From Bacteroidales bacterium UBA1735 (GTDB lineage Bacteria; Bacteroidota; Bacteroidia; Bacteroidales; Paludibacteraceae), in contig DCID01000040.1 of NCBI GenBank assembly GCA_002315745.1, positions 1-38,906 of the forward strand: DNA of 38,906 nucleotides. Direction: 5' to 3'. Positions 18,208-25,167 of the stretch are shown here, one piece after another (positions within the stretch are counted from its first letter, which is position 1; every line of letters begins with the position of its first letter). The translations under genes and the position numbers were made by a program. The notes under the pieces were generated by a model. The model saw nothing but the letters and a program-made list of their open reading frames with translations, searched no databases and was not told where the DNA came from.

Positions 18208-19372
18208 AGCATATTTTATCATCGCACTGTATATATTGGTGCCCGTATTGATTATTGAAGCGTTCAAGCGTTGGTCTTGGATGCAGAAGATTGGAACAGT
18301 TGTAGCTGCTTATGCGGTCGGTATTATCTTTGCCTTAACGGGCTTTGTGCACTTTGATCCTACTACGGCAGCTGCGGCTACTTTCACCAGTTTGAGAGCA
18401 ACGATTATGTCGGTCGCTGTGCCGTTAGCCATCCCATTGATGCTCTTTAACTGTGACTTTAAGTTATGGACGAAAGCCTTGCCCAAGACGATATGGTCAT
18501 TGGTCGGCGGATTAGTGGCAGTTGTGGTGGCGGTAATAAGTGGATACTATATTTTTAGTAATCAGGGCATCCCTGAGTTTAACAAGGTAGCCGCTATGAT
18601 GACAGGTATCTATACGGGAGGAACGATGAACTTTAATGCCTTAGGCGCCTCTTTGGGTGTGAATAAAACCACGATGGCTATTGTACTCGCCTTTGAAATG
18701 GTACTGACGACTCCGTATATTTTCTTTATGATAGGAGGAGGATATAAACTCTTCCGTCGTTTACTTCCTTACACGGATGTGACCAAACGAGGACGTACCG
18801 ATGATGAGATCGTGTCCAAAGATGTGGAGAATTATCGGGGTATGTTTACGCGGCAGCATGTAGGTGGAATGTTGATTGGATTGGGTTTGAGTATTGTGTT
18901 CTTAGGCGTGGGCGTGGGATTGGCGTTGCTCATTACGGGCACGATGAACGAGTTGGTGATCATTCTTACCATCACCACCCTTTCTATCATTGCATCCTTC
19001 TTCCGTAAAGTGCGTGAACTACCGAAGACCTTTGAGTTGGGTATGTTCTTTATTTTAATTTTTAGTGTGATAGTAGCATCTTTATTTGATATCCATAGTG
19101 TGAATGGAGGATCTGCGATGATAGGTGCTTTTGTGGGATGGGTGATTGTGATGTCCGCTGTCTTGCATTTTATATTCTGCAAGATAGCCAAAGTGAGTGG
19201 AGATTTGTTCTGCGTGAGTCAGGTGGCATTATTATGCTCACCTCCTTTTGTACCACCATTAGTGGGTGCGATGCAGAACAAAAGAGTATTGATAAGTGGA
19301 ATAGTGATTGGATTGGTGGGCTATGCCGTGGGAACGTATTTGGGTGTGATGATAGCTTACCTATTGGGATAG
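18200..19372 (+). CDS. DUF819 family integral membrane protein
   Basis: Encodes 390 residues with about ten hydrophobic helices. DUF819 landmarks are LRATIMSVAVPLAIPLMLFNCDFKLWTK near residue 65-95, the GIYTGGTMNFNALGASLGV segment, and the conserved late segment SQVALLCSPPFVPPLVGAMQ. The family is related to secondary transporters of the bile/arsenite transporter clan, but no substrate is established. It overlaps the acyltransferase gene by eight bases and is followed 24 bases later by an outer-membrane barrel gene, so all three are one transcription unit. Confidence 0.88.
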   Translation: MIKAYFIIALYILVPVLIIEAFKRWSWMQKIGTVVAAYAVGIIFALTGFVHFDPTTAAAATFTSLRATIMSVAVPLAIPLMLFNCDFKLWTKALPKTIWSLVGGLVAVVVAVISGYYIFSNQGIPEFNKVAAMMTGIYTGGTMNFNALGASLGVNKTTMAIVLAFEMVLTTPYIFFMIGGGYKLFRRLLPYTDVTKRGRTDDEIVSKDVENYRGMFTRQHVGGMLIGLGLSIVFLGVGVGLALLITGTMNELVIILTITTLSIIASFFRKVRELPKTFELGMFFILIFSVIVASLFDIHSVNGGSAMIGAFVGWVIVMSAVLHFIFCKIAKVSGDLFCVSQVALLCSPPFVPPLVGAMQNKRVLISGIVIGLVGYAVGTYLGVMIAYLLG

Positions 19373-19396
19373 GGTAACATATTAATATTTAAAAAA

Positions 19397-20809
19397 ATGA
19401 AGAAAGTGTTGTTTTGGGCTATGGCTACATGGGTGGCTGTAGCTCCGATGGCGGCTAAGCGTCAGCCGAAGCCGCAGGAAGTGGATTCGTTGGGGAGAAA
19501 GATTAAAACGGGTTGGAACTTTGGTATCTTGCCGTCCGTGGCGTATGATGCAGACTATGGGTTTCAGGGTGGTTTATTATCTAATGTTTATTTTTATGGG
19601 GATGGAAAACAGTATCCGGAGTATATCCATTCACTCTATTTTGAAGCGGCCTATACGACTAACCACCATGGTATTTTCCGTTTCAATTATGATTCTAAAT
19701 ACCTTATACCCAATCATCGTCTTACCTTAGATGCTACGTATTTACCGGATGCTTTATGCGATTTTTATGGCTATAATGGCTATCAGTCTGTCTATCACTA
19801 TGATGTGCAAAACTACTTTGCACCTACGGATACGACAGAGATGTATCGCTGTTTCTATAAGTACAAACGCGACCTCATTCGTGTGGCAGCTGATATCGAA
19901 GGCACTATCTACAAGGACTTAAAGTGGAATGCCGGTATTGGTTTATTAGGTTATATTGTGGACACATGTAGTCGTAATCCGTATCAAGGTGGATTATATG
20001 GTCTTTACCAGCAATGGGGACTGATTGGCAAAGACGAGCAGAATGGTGGTTGGCATCCCTACGCCCGCGTGGGTATCACCTATGATACACGAGATAGACG
20101 CGTGGGGGCAACTAAGGGTATTTATACAGACGTGTTCTTTACCTATTCGGCGGCATTTAATGCAGCCTATGGTCAACAAGCTGCTGCGGGGTATAACCAT
20201 TTGCAGTTTAACTTCACCTTCCGTCACTATGTGCCCATTTTGAATCGGGATAAACAGTGGTGGAGTAATATTACCTTTGCCTACCGTATAGGTACGCAGA
20301 ATAATATAGCCGGTTCTTCCCCCTTCTATATGAATAACTACCTCAATACCCTCTTTATCCAACGGGTGCTGTATGAGGGATTAGGTGGTGCTAACTCGTT
20401 GCGTGGTACGATGTGTAACCGACTCTTAGCGAATGGTTTTCTCTATGCTAATGTGGAGTTTCGTTTCCGTATGGTGAACTTCGATATTGGACGTCAACAT
20501 TTCTTTGTGGCATTCAGTCCGTTCTTTGACTTAGGTATGGTGACGCAACCATATGATATAGAGCAACTGTCCTTAGAACGAACTGGCATTACGCTGCAGC
20601 AGAACGTGGAGGCATCGGGGTATAAGTATAGTGATTTCTTTACCTCGGACAAGAAAGATATCTACCGTCCACATATGTCGGCAGGATTGGGATTGAAGAT
20701 AGGTATGAACGAGAATTTCATCCTTTCTGTCGATTGGGCAATGCCGTTCGACAAACAGGATAACCAGAAGTGGGCGAACTTCTACGTCAAAATGGGTTAT
20801 CTATTCTAA
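19397..20809 (+). CDS. Omp85/BamA-like outer-membrane beta-barrel protein
   Basis: Encodes 470 residues. A signal peptide (MKKVLFWAMATWVAVAPMAA) is followed by a short periplasmic strand and then a barrel of alternating aromatic strands. The pattern fits the surface-antigen (D15/Omp85) family: GWNFGILPSVAYDADYGFQ, YARVGITYDTRDRRVGATKG, GLGGANSLRGTMCNRLLANG (an RGT motif like the RGF loop of Omp85 proteins) and a C-terminus FYVKMGYLF ending in Phe. There are no POTRA repeats, so it is more like an autonomous transporter or lipid-related barrel than BamA itself. Followed by a convergent tRNA gene. Confidence 0.82.
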   Translation: MKKVLFWAMATWVAVAPMAAKRQPKPQEVDSLGRKIKTGWNFGILPSVAYDADYGFQGGLLSNVYFYGDGKQYPEYIHSLYFEAAYTTNHHGIFRFNYDSKYLIPNHRLTLDATYLPDALCDFYGYNGYQSVYHYDVQNYFAPTDTTEMYRCFYKYKRDLIRVAADIEGTIYKDLKWNAGIGLLGYIVDTCSRNPYQGGLYGLYQQWGLIGKDEQNGGWHPYARVGITYDTRDRRVGATKGIYTDVFFTYSAAFNAAYGQQAAAGYNHLQFNFTFRHYVPILNRDKQWWSNITFAYRIGTQNNIAGSSPFYMNNYLNTLFIQRVLYEGLGGANSLRGTMCNRLLANGFLYANVEFRFRMVNFDIGRQHFFVAFSPFFDLGMVTQPYDIEQLSLERTGITLQQNVEASGYKYSDFFTSDKKDIYRPHMSAGLGLKIGMNENFILSVDWAMPFDKQDNQKWANFYVKMGYLF

Positions 20810-20811
20810 TC

Positions 20812-20839
20812 TTGTGTGACTCCGGAGGGACTCTAACCC
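20812..20839 (+). repeat. Direct repeat of the tRNA-Arg 3' end
   Basis: The 28 bases at 20812-20839 are identical to 20891-20918, which form the last 23 bases of the tRNA-Arg gene plus its flank. Between the two copies is a G+C-rich hairpin (stem 20847-20854 with 20860-20867, loop ACAAA). This looks like a remnant of a second tRNA copy or an attachment-site footprint. Confidence 0.75.
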
Positions 20840-20895
20840 CGGAGCGTCCTCCCGACAAACGGGAGGAGCGGCGTCCGCCTAGGAGGGCTTTTGTG

Positions 20896-20969
20896 TGACT
20901 CCGGAGGGACTCTAACCCTCGACACTCAGAACCGGAATCTGATGCTCTATACAACTGAGCTACGGAGCC
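20896..20969 (-). tRNA. tRNA-Arg (anticodon CCG)
   Basis: A full cloverleaf reads on the minus strand from 20969. The acceptor is GGCTCCG with CGGAGTC, the D-arm stem GCTC/GAGC, the anticodon stem TCAGA/TCTGA with loop TTCCGGT, and the T-arm GAGGG/CCCTC with TTAGAGT in the loop. The anticodon CCG reads the Arg codon CGG. The 3' CCA is not encoded. Confidence 0.93.
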
Positions 20970-20978
20970 AAAAAATCA

Positions 20979-21653
20979 TCAATCTCGTCTTCCCATAAAG
21001 ATGAGTATGAAGTACACTAGGTTCGCCAACGAACCTAGTGCTGCTACTACGTATGTATAGGCAGCCGAGTGTAGGGCAGATGAAGCCATTTCCACTTGGT
21101 CGCGTGCTACGATGCCTGAATCACCTAACCATTCTACAGCGCGTTGACTCGCATTCACTTCCACCGGTAGGGTAACAAAAGCGAAGAGGGTCGTGAGTCC
21201 AAAGAGAATGATGCCGGCTAACATCAGATAGGGGAAGACATTAATGAGCAGCATCCCTGCTAATAGTATCCAAGTCATTGTTTGTCCTGCAAAACTCACT
21301 ACGGGTACCAATGCTGACCTTAAAGATAAGGGCGCGTACGCGTGCGCGTGTTGCACGGCATGACCACACTCGTGTGCCGCTACGGCTGCGGCAGCGATAT
21401 TGGCTTGACTATATACGGACTCAGATAAGTTAACCGTTTTGGTGGCAGGGTTATAGTGATCGGTGAGATGTCCTGTGGTGCTAACCACTTTGACATCCGT
21501 GATACCATTCTCACGCAGCATCTTCTCGGCAACTTCCTTTCCCGTGAGGCGTATAGACTCCTGAGAGTACTTTTTAAACTTCCGCTCTAATGAAGCACTA
21601 ACAGCCCAACTGGCGAGTGCTATGGCAATAAATATAATCCATCCAATTGACAT
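20979..21653 (-). CDS. Zinc metallopeptidase, YugP family
   Basis: Encodes 224 residues. The zinc-binding HExxH motif is in AAAVAAHECGHAVQHA, about residue 93. An N-terminal transmembrane helix comes before the catalytic domain (LREN..DVKVVSTTGHLTDHYNP, VNLSESVYS), and three hydrophobic segments follow (about 110-170 and 200-220). The NASQRAVEWL segment is also typical of the family. Substrate unknown; it is expected at the inner membrane. It is the last gene of an operon after the Fur-type regulator (6-base gap), and the tRNA-Arg gene follows on the same strand 9 bases later. Confidence 0.9.
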   Translation of the reverse strand: MSIGWIIFIAIALASWAVSASLERKFKKYSQESIRLTGKEVAEKMLRENGITDVKVVSTTGHLTDHYNPATKTVNLSESVYSQANIAAAAVAAHECGHAVQHAHAYAPLSLRSALVPVVSFAGQTMTWILLAGMLLINVFPYLMLAGIILFGLTTLFAFVTLPVEVNASQRAVEWLGDSGIVARDQVEMASSALHSAAYTYVVAALGSLANLVYFILIFMGRRD

Positions 21654-21659
21654 ATTCGT

Positions 21660-22127
21660 TTACTTGATATTTTTTCCAACTAATCTTCTACAAATCTTAC
21701 ATTCACCATACACATATAAGGAGAAATGGTGCGGTGTAAAATTGGAGTATTTTCTACTAATAATCACATTCTCAGCAATCTTAGGCTTGAATTCGGATAC
21801 TCGTCCACATTTGGTGCAAATGAGTTGGGCGTGATTATTATGATTATATACTATCTCATATTGTGGTTTGCAACGGCTCTCATACTGCTTATTCAGACTA
21901 TGAACAATTTTGGCTTTTAATAAGAGTTGTATGGTGTTATAAACAGTACTGCGTGATATAAACTCCTTTTGTGCCAACTCCACAATCGTGTCCATCGAAA
22001 AGGGTGTATCTGCTTGGCAGCAAAGGCGGAGGACATGCTCTCGTTCTACCGTATGGCGAAGGTGATTCGCTGTTACATAGGCATCCAAGACACCTTTGAC
22101 TATGGTATATGTATCCTCCTTTTTCAT
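21660..22127 (-). CDS. Fur-family metal-dependent regulator
   Basis: Encodes 155 residues. The winged-helix domain is at about 10-85 (RHTVEREHVLRLCCQ, STVYNTIQLLLKAKIV), followed by the metal-binding and dimer domain with NHNNHAQLICTKCGRVSEF, histidines in FTPHHFSLYVYGECKICRR and two CxxC pairs for a structural zinc. This fits Fur, PerR or Zur; the specificity cannot be told from sequence alone. The ATG overlaps the GNAT stop (ATGA), and the next gene is a zinc peptidase. Confidence 0.92.
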   Translation of the reverse strand: MKKEDTYTIVKGVLDAYVTANHLRHTVEREHVLRLCCQADTPFSMDTIVELAQKEFISRSTVYNTIQLLLKAKIVHSLNKQYESRCKPQYEIVYNHNNHAQLICTKCGRVSEFKPKIAENVIISRKYSNFTPHHFSLYVYGECKICRRLVGKNIK

Positions 22128-23257
22128 TCAATAGGTTTGATATAGGCACGGCGGCGCTTGTGCTGTTTGTGATCAAAGATCGTGAACTGCTGTTGGCACT
22201 TAATGTTCTTCTCTAAAATAGAGGTTGTTTCTACGCGGCGGAAGCCATACTTAATGAAGTAGGGTATCTGATCATCGAAAAAGATGCTATTGATCCCTTT
22301 ATCTTGGTAATCCGGTCGCACGGCGATAAGTAGGAGATCGAAGTGCTCTATCTGTTTGGCACGAAGCGCTTTGAGTATATGGTACCATCCGAAGGGGAAG
22401 AGTTTGCCACCACACTTGCGTACCGCATCGCTGATATCGGGCATTCCTAAGCCAACACCGACAATCTCATCTTTCTCATTGACGATGATAGTGACAAAGT
22501 CGAAGTTGAGTATGGGGAAATAGATATCGCGGTAATATTCTTTTTGGCGCTGAGTCATTGGCTGGAAGTTATACAACTTCTGATAGGCTTCGTCCAGCAC
22601 ATCCATGAAAGTGAGACCATACTTGCGTACCAACTCCTTCGCATTCTTCACTTTGTCCACACGCACGTGGCTGCGTTCTTTTACCAAGGCGGCTACGCGG
22701 GATAAACGTTCCGGCACTTCGGACGGGGAGTTGATAAGGTACTCAATCCAATCCTCATCCTTGACTAACCCATAATGCTCCATGTGTTGTACATAATAGG
22801 GGTAGTTATATAAGGAGGCTAATGGTGCTACATAGTCATATCCCTCGATGAGTAATCCTTCATGATCCCAATCGGTAAAACCTAATGGACCATTCATGGC
22901 GGTCATACCGTGTTCTTTACCCCAATCCCGTACGGCATCGAGCAGCGCGGTGCTGACCTCTACATCATCCACAAAATCCATCCACCCAAATCGAACGTTC
23001 TTGACCTTCCAAGCCTCATTAGCCTTTGAATTGATAATGGCTGCAATACGTCCGACAGGTTGATTATCGCGATAGGCCATAAAAAGCTGGAAGTCGCTAA
23101 ACTCCATAGCGGGATTCTTCTCCCGATCAAAAACGGCTATCTCATCAAAATACAGAGGAGGACAGTAGTAAGGACAATCCTTATACAGGTCATTGGCAAA
23201 TTGAATGAAGCGTTTTATGTCTTTGCGACTATATATTTTGCGTATTTCTACAGCCAT
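22124..23257 (-). CDS. GNAT-type N-acetyltransferase, about 377 residues
   Basis: The start is the ATG at 23257 (MAVEIRKIYSRKDIKRFIQ), just downstream of a clear promoter. In-frame starts further upstream would run into the divergent ssrA gene. Residues 50-150 hold an acetyltransferase-like region (FQLFMAYRDNQPVGRIAAIIN and MTAMNGPLGFTDWDHEGLLIEG); the C-terminal half continues to DLLLIAVRPDYQDKGINSIFFDD, which resembles the acetyl-CoA binding loop. It belongs to a conserved Bacteroidetes family whose substrate is unknown. First gene of the minus-strand operon with the Fur-family and zinc-peptidase genes. Confidence 0.78.
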   Translation of the reverse strand: MAVEIRKIYSRKDIKRFIQFANDLYKDCPYYCPPLYFDEIAVFDREKNPAMEFSDFQLFMAYRDNQPVGRIAAIINSKANEAWKVKNVRFGWMDFVDDVEVSTALLDAVRDWGKEHGMTAMNGPLGFTDWDHEGLLIEGYDYVAPLASLYNYPYYVQHMEHYGLVKDEDWIEYLINSPSEVPERLSRVAALVKERSHVRVDKVKNAKELVRKYGLTFMDVLDEAYQKLYNFQPMTQRQKEYYRDIYFPILNFDFVTIIVNEKDEIVGVGLGMPDISDAVRKCGGKLFPFGWYHILKALRAKQIEHFDLLLIAVRPDYQDKGINSIFFDDQIPYFIKYGFRRVETTSILEKNIKCQQQFTIFDHKQHKRRRAYIKPIE

Positions 23258-23284
23258 AATGCGTAAAAACTTAAAAAATCGATG

Positions 23285-23316
23285 CAAAAGTACAAATTTA
23301 TTTTGATATATGCAAA
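23285..23316 (-). promoter_or_regulatory. Bacteroidetes-type promoter for the GNAT-fur operon
   Basis: On the minus strand TTTG (complement of 23313-23316) is followed by 20 bases and TACTTTTG (complement of 23285-23292). It lies 28 bases before the ATG at 23257 and overlaps the divergent ssrA promoter. Confidence 0.8.
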
Positions 23317-23332
23317 TTTTTTTGTACTTTTG
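23302..23332 (+). promoter_or_regulatory. Bacteroidetes-type promoter for ssrA
   Basis: TTTG at 23302-23305 and TACTTTTG at 23325-23332 are 19 bases apart. The tmRNA 5' end at 23343 is about 11 bases after the -7 box, so transcription may begin at or very close to the mature 5' end. Confidence 0.78.
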
Positions 23333-23342
23333 TGCCGAATTA

Positions 23343-23734
23343 GGGGATAATTGGTTTTGACAGCAGGTAGAATGGGTGTATAAGCACGCCGAGTATGGAT
23401 ACCGCTCGTTAATCGGGTCTAACAGTTTTAACTGGCAACAATACTGTAGCTCTCGCTGCCTAACCGAAGTATAGTAGGTTGGCTTTTTTCTTGACAAGGT
23501 CAGGAATCGAGACATCGCTCCAAGCCCGGCTTCGCGGCTGATAGGATATAGCGGTGCGGAAATTGCGAAGATAGTCGTTCGGGCGCTGCGATCGGACGAT
23601 GAAGATTGAGCAGATAAGGTGACGGTTGGTGGCTTGGGTCTTGCCGTTGCACGAAAATGAAGGCCAAGATAAGCGTGTAGAAAGTATATTTGTTCCTTGT
23701 TTGGACGCGGGTTCGACTCCCGCTATCTCCACCA
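23343..23734 (+). ncRNA. ssrA: Transfer-messenger RNA (tmRNA)
   Basis: A 392-base one-piece tmRNA that, with SmpB, rescues ribosomes stalled on mRNAs lacking a stop codon. The 5' GGGGATA pairs with TATCTCC just before an encoded 3' CCA (23732-23734). The T-arm-like GCGGGTTCGACTCCCGC is at the 3' end. The tag reading frame is at 23434-23463 and encodes GNNTVALAA followed by TAA, the expected ALAA ending, similar to the GENNYALAA type of relatives. The resume codon GGC is inferred from this alignment. It is followed by the lipoprotein gene. Confidence 0.95.
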
Positions 23735-23735
23735 A

Positions 23736-23785
23736 GTGGAAGTTAAAAGAGTTCTAAAAGTTCAAGAAGTTCTAAAAGCTCAAAG
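23736..23785. repeat. Short repeat between ssrA and the lipoprotein gene
   Basis: AGTTCTAAAAG occurs twice here with intervening TTCAAGA, in a stretch of purine-rich repeats directly after the tmRNA and before the next ATG. The same core is found within the LysM gene at 10640-10680. Confidence 0.55.
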
Positions 23786-23788
23786 TGT

Positions 23789-24076
23789 ATGAAAGCAAAG
23801 TTTGTGAATCGAATCAATGCTCTGTTGGGTGCTTTGGCAGTTATACTGGCAGGATGCGCTACGCGTGGCCAAGTGACAAACAATATGCCTATATGTATGT
23901 ATGGCATTCCGTCTGAGGTGCAGGAGCGCAATCGTGCCATAGAGGACTCTATTCGCACAGAGGAAGAGCGCAAGGCTCGCTTACAACAGGATACGTTGCG
24001 TGTGGATACTTTGCAGCAAGATACGATGCCTGCCTATCAGCGTCCTAAAATGAAATATGGTCCTCGTCCTGTATGA
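23789..24076 (+). CDS. Small lipoprotein of a radical SAM/lipoprotein pair
   Basis: Encodes 95 residues. A lipobox LAGC is at about residues 20-23, so the mature protein begins at Cys23. After it come NNMPICMYGIPSEVQERN, matching the MYGxP motif I recall for lipoproteins that accompany a radical SAM enzyme in Bacteroidetes, and a C-terminal region rich in Gln, Asp and Arg with a QQDTLRVDTLQQDT repeat. Its stop overlaps the start of the enzyme gene (ATGA). I infer that it is the substrate or partner of the enzyme. The Cys in PICMYGIP and the repeated DT pairs are possible modification points, but this is not shown by the sequence. Confidence 0.72.
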   Translation: MKAKFVNRINALLGALAVILAGCATRGQVTNNMPICMYGIPSEVQERNRAIEDSIRTEEERKARLQQDTLRVDTLQQDTMPAYQRPKMKYGPRPV

Positions 24077-25167
24077 GGTTTCGTCTTCGTTTAGCATTGG
24101 AACTTGAACGTCTTCGTCGGCGTAATCTGAAGGCGTTACATCCCTTACAACAACTTTTTTGGGAAAGCACTTTACGTTGTAATGTGCATTGTTTGCATTG
24201 TGGTAGTGATTGCCTATCGTCTGTGACTCAACCCGATATGCCTGCCGAGGATTTTATCAAAGTGATTGACGAAGAAGTACTGCCCCATGTGAACCCTCGT
24301 GAGGTGATGATCGTTATTTCGGGTGGTGAACCATTGGTGCGTAAGGATTTAGCATGGATAGGGGAACAGTTGAAACAACGGGGTTTTCCATGGGGTATGG
24401 TTACCAATGGCGTTGCTTTGACCCCGGAGCGATTCCGTGAATTACGCGAGGCTGGCTTACGCTCGATGGCGATTAGTTTGGACGGCTTAGAGGAAGATCA
24501 TGTATGGTTGCGCCAGCATCCATTGGCGTTTGAAGGTGCTTGTCGGGCTATTCGCCTAGCGGCTGCGGAACCGGGCTTTACATGGGATGTGGTGACTTGT
24601 GTCACTCGTCGCAGCATAGGACATTTGGATAAGATACGTGATTTAATGGTATCGTTGGGGGTAACCCATTGGCGTATCTTTGGTATCGACCCTATGGGGC
24701 GTGCCGCCACTAATCCGGAGCTACTGCTCACAGACGAAGAATTTACGCAAATGATAGACTTCATCCGTTCCTGCCGTATAGCACATAGCACACAATGCGC
24801 GACGCTGGATGTGAGTTACTCCTGCGAAGGTTTTATGGGTGAGTATGAAGGTTCGATACGCGATTATCTGTATCAGTGTGCGGCGGGCATATCGGTAGCG
24901 TCTATCTTGATAGATGGTAGCATATCGGCATGTACCTCTATTCGAGGTAAGTATTATCAAGGCAATATCTATAAGGATCACTTCTGGGATGTGTGGGAAC
25001 ATGGTTTCCAAGCATACCGTGATCGCACTTGGATGAAAAAACAGGCGCCTTGCGACACCTGTTCCATGTTCCGTTATTGCGAGGGCAATGGGATGCATCT
25101 GCGCCGAGAAGATGGTTCGCTGATGCTCTGCCATCTCCACCGGTTAACGCACGAGCCCTTATCCTAA
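24073..25167 (+). CDS. Radical SAM/SPASM enzyme paired with the lipoprotein
   Basis: Encodes 364 residues. The 4Fe-4S cluster motif is C36-x3-C40-x2-C43 (CNVHCLHC), followed by ISGGEPL and a TIM-barrel-like core. The C-terminal SPASM-type cysteines are in YQCAAGISVAS, SISACTSIRG and CDTCSMFRYCEG, ending near LCHLH. Members of this architecture modify peptides or small proteins, and the gene-pair layout with a small lipoprotein (23789-24076) matches the rSAM/lipoprotein system of Bacteroidetes. The stop lies nine bases inside the end of the convergent htpG gene. Confidence 0.88.
   Translation: MRFRLRLALELERLRRRNLKALHPLQQLFWESTLRCNVHCLHCGSDCLSSVTQPDMPAEDFIKVIDEEVLPHVNPREVMIVISGGEPLVRKDLAWIGEQLKQRGFPWGMVTNGVALTPERFRELREAGLRSMAISLDGLEEDHVWLRQHPLAFEGACRAIRLAAAEPGFTWDVVTCVTRRSIGHLDKIRDLMVSLGVTHWRIFGIDPMGRAATNPELLLTDEEFTQMIDFIRSCRIAHSTQCATLDVSYSCEGFMGEYEGSIRDYLYQCAAGISVASILIDGSISACTSIRGKYYQGNIYKDHFWDVWEHGFQAYRDRTWMKKQAPCDTCSMFRYCEGNGMHLRREDGSLMLCHLHRLTHEPLS

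Noticed and set aside
20812..20839. Second complete tRNA gene
   Set aside because: Only the 3' arm and its flank are present; there is no D-arm, anticodon arm or matching 5' acceptor strand.
23460..23735. Minus-strand open frame of 91 residues
   Set aside because: It is antisense to the tmRNA and has no family features.
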